64,000 nucleotides of DNA from Aureimonas psammosilenae. GTDB lineage: Bacteria; Pseudomonadota; Alphaproteobacteria; Rhizobiales; Rhizobiaceae. The position numbers were made by a program, and so were the translations under genes. Below are positions 60,924-64,000 of the stretch, in pieces; within the stretch, counting starts at the first letter, position 1, and each line of letters opens with the position of its first letter. Below the pieces are notes generated by a model. That model was given only the letters and a program-made list of their open reading frames with translations, was not told the DNA's origin and did not search any database. The stretch is from the NCBI RefSeq assembly GCF_009176975.1, contig NZ_WEZG01000004.1, positions 1 through 64,000 of the forward strand, written 5' to 3'.

Positions 60924-61793
60924 ATGGAAGAATTTTGCACCGCAGCAACAAACCGCCCTTCGAGCGGCTACGATCGAATGATTTGCGCCATGAAAGCAGT
61001 CGAGCATCTTCCCGAGCCTCCTCGTCCTCGAGTCCCGCCCCAGGCAGGCGGGCGGCGACGAACCCTTCTCGTGGTCAGCGGTGACGAGGACTGTTTGTCG
61101 CGCAGCCTGCTCCACGCCATGGAACTCGAATTTCCGTGGATCGAGATTGCCATCGCGGACACGCCGGACGCCGCCTGCCGGGCTTTCGACCTGCCGCTGG
61201 CCCTGGTTCTGGTGGACGTTTCCTTGTTCGAGCCCTTGCGCGACCACGCTCCCGAGATCGCCCGTCGCCATCCGGGCGCGCTTCTGGCGCTGTTCCAGCC
61301 GAGCGATCAGCGGGCCCTGGCGCTCGCCGAACTTCTCGCCTGCCCGGAAATCCGCAGCTTCCTGCCGATGAACCTCAAGCTCGACGTCTGGCTGGCGGCG
61401 GTGCGGCTGATCCTGCTCGGCGGCGATTATCTGCCCTTGAACCTCCTGCGCAGCGACGCGCTGCGCGTCAAGGCATCGTCCCTGCCGGCGATCAGCCCTT
61501 GGGCGGGTGGGCACGAGCCGGCGAGCCGGTCGCACATGCAGACCGGCCTTCGCGATCTCACCGTGCGCGAGCACGAAATCCTCGCCCTCGTGGCGCGCGG
61601 CCTTCAGAACAAGGTGATCGCCTCCGCGCTCGTGCTTTCCGAGCATACGGTGAAGATCCACCTCCACAACATCATCCGCAAGCTCTGCGTCCACAACCGC
61701 ACGGAAGCGGCGCGCCTTTACATGGAGCGGGTCGCGCCCTTTCCCCCGCCAGCCGCACAGGTCGCGCCGCCGCGTCTCGACGCGCGCCGATGA
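60924..61793 (+). CDS. LuxR-family transcriptional regulator with receiver-like N-terminus
   Basis: About 289 residues. Residues ~45-155 look like a divergent response-regulator receiver (TLLVVSGDEDCLSR start, VLVDVSLFE where the phospho-aspartate would be). Residues ~205-270 are a clear GerE/LuxR helix-turn-helix: LTVREHEILALVARGLQNKVIA, SEHTVKIHLHNIIRKL. The C-terminal tail is Pro/Arg-rich. No histidine kinase is nearby. It is divergent from the secretion operon and probably regulates it. Starts at ATG 60924, 60978 or 60990 are possible; none has a clear Shine-Dalgarno. Confidence 0.85.
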   Translation: MEEFCTAATNRPSSGYDRMICAMKAVEHLPEPPRPRVPPQAGGRRRTLLVVSGDEDCLSRSLLHAMELEFPWIEIAIADTPDAACRAFDLPLALVLVDVSLFEPLRDHAPEIARRHPGALLALFQPSDQRALALAELLACPEIRSFLPMNLKLDVWLAAVRLILLGGDYLPLNLLRSDALRVKASSLPAISPWAGGHEPASRSHMQTGLRDLTVREHEILALVARGLQNKVIASALVLSEHTVKIHLHNIIRKLCVHNRTEAARLYMERVAPFPPPAAQVAPPRLDARR

Positions 61794-62296
61794 ATGCGCC
61801 CCTCAACCCGCGCTTGTCGCGGTTCCAGGAAGTCCTGCTTCTCGTCGGGCAGCTCAACTACGCCTGGACCAACACCGAGAGCCTCCTGATCCACCTCATC
61901 GCCGGTCTGGCGAAGGTGCAGAAGGAGGTCGCCATCGTGATCTTCCTCACCCTCAACACGGGCAAGGCGCGGATCGAACTGGTTGAACGCCTTGCCAAGG
62001 TGAAGGGCACCGATCCCCGTTGCCGGCAGGAGGTTCTGGCCGCGATGCGCCAGATGTCGCGTCAGGCGCGGCTGCGCAACAAGTACAGCCATTGCATCTA
62101 TGCCTTCGACGAGACCGGCTCGCGCGCCACCACGCAACTCATGCGCATCGCCGACGGCGAAACGGAAATCCGCTACGGCAAGACGGAAGAACTCGGGCCA
62201 GACGAGATGCGGGCGATCCTGAACGCCATCGCCGAAATCCGCGCCGTGAACGAGGCGATCTGGGCGATCGTCCGCCGTTACGACTTTCCGCGCTGA
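61790..62296 (+). CDS. Conserved small helical protein with a HEPN-like motif, function unknown
   Basis: 168-residue, predominantly helical protein, coupled by ATGA to the LuxR-type regulator. After LLLVGQLNYAWTNTESLLIHLIAGL the sequence runs through amphipathic helices to LRNKYSHCIY, where R96-N-K-Y-S-H101 fits the R-x4-H pattern of HEPN-domain RNases, including the common Asn after Arg. Without a structural comparison this could be coincidence. It has no signal peptide and no transmembrane segment of sufficient length. Co-translation suggests a partner or modulator role for the regulator. Confidence 0.7.
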   Translation: MNAPLNPRLSRFQEVLLLVGQLNYAWTNTESLLIHLIAGLAKVQKEVAIVIFLTLNTGKARIELVERLAKVKGTDPRCRQEVLAAMRQMSRQARLRNKYSHCIYAFDETGSRATTQLMRIADGETEIRYGKTEELGPDEMRAILNAIAEIRAVNEAIWAIVRRYDFPR

Positions 62297-62529
62297 CCTG
62301 AACGTCCCTCCCCTTGCCGTCCGGATGACCGAGTTCGGGCCGCGATAAGAGCGCCACGACCGTATTCTCAGGCTGAAATCTTAAGAGGTCTCGCTTACAA
62401 AGCCTTGGACATGCCGCTGGGTAAAGACGATGGGGCAAGTGTGTCGAAGGATCGACGCGGTTGCCCTTCGTCCTTCGAGCCTCGGTCGTTCCAGAGAATG
62501 ACAGCCGCCGAAGGGCGAGGGGAAAAGGG

Positions 62530-63567
62530 ATGCTGAAGCGCATCGGCCGCGACGAGGTGCGGCTCGGCATGTTCATCGAGCGGCTCGAAGGAAACTGGCT
62601 CGACCATCCCTTCTGGCGCAAGCGCTTCATTCTGACCGAAGCCGCCGATCTCGCCAAGCTGCGCGCCAGCGACGTGACCGGCGTCGTGATCGATGAGAGC
62701 CTCGGCGCGCCCTTGACGCCGCGCCCGGCCGGCGACCTCGCACGGGCGGCCCCGGTGCGGCGAGCGCGGCCCCTCCCGGCCGCAGAACCCGGCGAAGTGA
62801 CCCTCGCGCGCAAGGCGCTGCGCCAATGCGGCAAGGCCGTTCGCGACATCTTCGAGGACATCCGCATGGGGCGTCCGATGAAGCGCGACCAGGCCGAGAA
62901 CGTGGCGGGCGAGATCACGCGCCTTCTGGATCGCAGCCCTGCCGCCCTTCATTCGCTGACGCGCCTGCGCTCCCTCGACAACTACACCTATCTTCATTCC
63001 ATCGCGGTGGGCGCGCTGATGATCCAGTTCGCCCGCCATCTGGAACTGCCGGAAGAGGAAGTGCAGGTTCTCGGCATCGCCAGCCTTCTCCATGATATCG
63101 GCAAGGTCGCCGTTCCATCCAGCGTTCTCATGAAGCCGAGCGGACTGACGCCGCGCGAACTCGATCTTCTCCGCCAGCATCCCGCCAAGGGCCACGAGAT
63201 GCTGGAAGCGCAGGGCGAGACGTCCGCCGTCGTCATCGATATCTGCCGCCATCATCACGAGCGGATGGACGGCACCGGCTATCCCGACGGGCTCGGCGCG
63301 GAAGAGCTCAGCCTCCATGCGCGCATGGCGGCCATCTGCGACGTCTACGACGCGGTGACCTCAGTGCGCCCCTACAAGACGGCCTGGACGCCGCTTCACA
63401 GCCTAGCGCAGATGGCGAACTGGAAGGGGCATTTCGACGGGGAGCTTCTGGAGCGCTTCGCCGTGTCGATCGGCTATGGCGGCCAGATCGAAACGGCGCT
63501 GAAGGCCAACCAGGACCGCGCCCGGACCCGCTTTGCCGAAAACGGCTATTCCGACCCTTCCGCTTGA
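62530..63567 (+). CDS. HD-GYP domain cyclic-di-GMP phosphodiesterase
   Basis: 345-residue protein. The N-terminal ~60 residues (RIGRDEVRLGMFIERLEGNW) match the DUF3391 domain that precedes HD-GYP in many proteobacteria. The HD-GYP domain at ~135-320 has HDIGK at 188-192, HHHERMDGTGYPDG at 241-254 and the DVYDAVTSVRPYK segment, so all metal ligands and the GYP motif are intact and activity is expected. Low c-di-GMP would favour dispersal and reduced matrix production. GAGGGGAAAAGGG precedes ATG 62530. It is convergent with the partial kinase gene. Confidence 0.93.
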   Translation: MLKRIGRDEVRLGMFIERLEGNWLDHPFWRKRFILTEAADLAKLRASDVTGVVIDESLGAPLTPRPAGDLARAAPVRRARPLPAAEPGEVTLARKALRQCGKAVRDIFEDIRMGRPMKRDQAENVAGEITRLLDRSPAALHSLTRLRSLDNYTYLHSIAVGALMIQFARHLELPEEEVQVLGIASLLHDIGKVAVPSSVLMKPSGLTPRELDLLRQHPAKGHEMLEAQGETSAVVIDICRHHHERMDGTGYPDGLGAEELSLHARMAAICDVYDAVTSVRPYKTAWTPLHSLAQMANWKGHFDGELLERFAVSIGYGGQIETALKANQDRARTRFAENGYSDPSA

Positions 63568-63577
63568 GAGGCTCCGT

Positions 63578-64000
63578 TCACCCGCCGTTGCGAAGCGCCA
63601 CGAAATAATCGTCGCCGCCGACCTGACCGCCCTTCATCGCGATCTCGACGCCGTCGAAGGCGGGATCGTCGCTGTGGACGCGCGTCACCGGCGAGCCCGG
63701 CGTTTGCGGGAAGGGCAGGCGCAGCGTCAGCGCGAAAGCGCCGAGTTCCGCCAGGGCGTGGCTCGACGTGTCGCCGCCGGCGATCACCGCGCGGGTCATG
63801 CCGGTTTCCCGCACGAGCCGCGCCTGAAGACGCCCGAGCCCGATGCCGATGCGATGGCGCGCGCCCTCGAAACGGTCGATGGATGCGCCGAGATCGGTGT
63901 CCGGCCCCAAGGCCGTCGCCAGGATCGTGCTGCGCCCCGCGTTCAGCTCGGCCAGCGCTTTGGCGAAAAGCGCCTCCACCGCCACCTCATTGCCGTCTAT
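63578..64000 (-). CDS. Four-carbon sugar-acid kinase family protein (DUF1537), C-terminal part
   Basis: The open frame runs off the right edge of the window; the stop at 63578 marks its C-terminus. The visible ~140 residues are the nucleotide-binding C-terminal domain of OtnK/DUF1537 kinases: AGGDTSSHALAELG and GGQVGGDDYFVALRNGG, which binds ATP in the family. The N-terminal substrate domain lies outside, so the sugar acid cannot be told. Confidence 0.85.
   Translation of the reverse strand: MDGNEVAVEALFAKALAELNAGRSTILATALGPDTDLGASIDRFEGARHRIGIGLGRLQARLVRETGMTRAVIAGGDTSSHALAELGAFALTLRLPFPQTPGSPVTRVHSDDPAFDGVEIAMKGGQVGGDDYFVALRNGG

Overview
The window reads as a high-GC alphaproteobacterial chromosome segment, most likely Hyphomicrobiales (Rhizobiales). 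The reasons are a rhamnose locus laid out like rhaRSTPQUK/rhaDI of Rhizobium, dense ATGA/GTGA translational coupling, frequent GTG and TTG starts, and an alphaproteobacterial 5S rRNA 3' end at the left edge. The species cannot be named from the sequence alone. No tRNA, insertion sequence, integrase or CRISPR array was seen.

Layout. 1-90 is the 3' part of a 5S rRNA, followed by a C-rich, G-poor leader that looks like a Rho-dependent terminator. 788-3275 holds two convergent dehydrogenases. 3460-7873 holds a fatty acid desaturase, a cytidylyltransferase-like enzyme, a CDP-glycerol glycerophosphotransferase-like protein and a flippase. 7933-19955 is a sphingolipid locus: fatty acyl-AMP ligase, CerR-like reductase, acyl carrier protein and serine palmitoyltransferase. 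These face a three-gene ceramide-phosphoglycerate module (nucleotidyltransferase, ceramide kinase CpgB, CDP-alcohol phosphotransferase), followed by a HIT protein, an LptF/LptG pair, a bacterial ceramide synthase-like acyltransferase and a second nucleotidyltransferase.

19952-32101 is a complete L-rhamnose locus: lldD, rhaI and a fused rhaD on one strand, and rhaR-S-T-P-Q-U-K on the other, with a repeated operator between them. It should carry rhamnose through to dihydroxyacetone phosphate and pyruvate.

32157-52852 is a Wzx/Wzy-type exopolysaccharide region. It has an outer-membrane export protein, a CDP-sugar cassette, Wzx flippase, Wzy-like polymerase, a Wzz co-polymerase with a degenerate nucleotide-binding loop, four glycosyltransferases, an O-acyltransferase and accessory enzymes. 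No initiating phosphoglycosyltransferase is present.

52881-60343 is a type I secretion operon (HlyD-like adaptor, PrtD-like ABC exporter) whose first two genes encode unusual non-RTX candidate substrates: a 687-residue repeat protein and a 651-residue Gly/Ser-rich low-complexity protein. The two share a QN...MSDxDT-type motif. A divergent LuxR-type regulator, a 20-bp perfect palindrome and an HD-GYP c-di-GMP phosphodiesterase lie beside it. This secretion module is the best candidate for an undescribed system: a secreted surface or biofilm-matrix pair. The window ends inside a DUF1537-family sugar-acid kinase.
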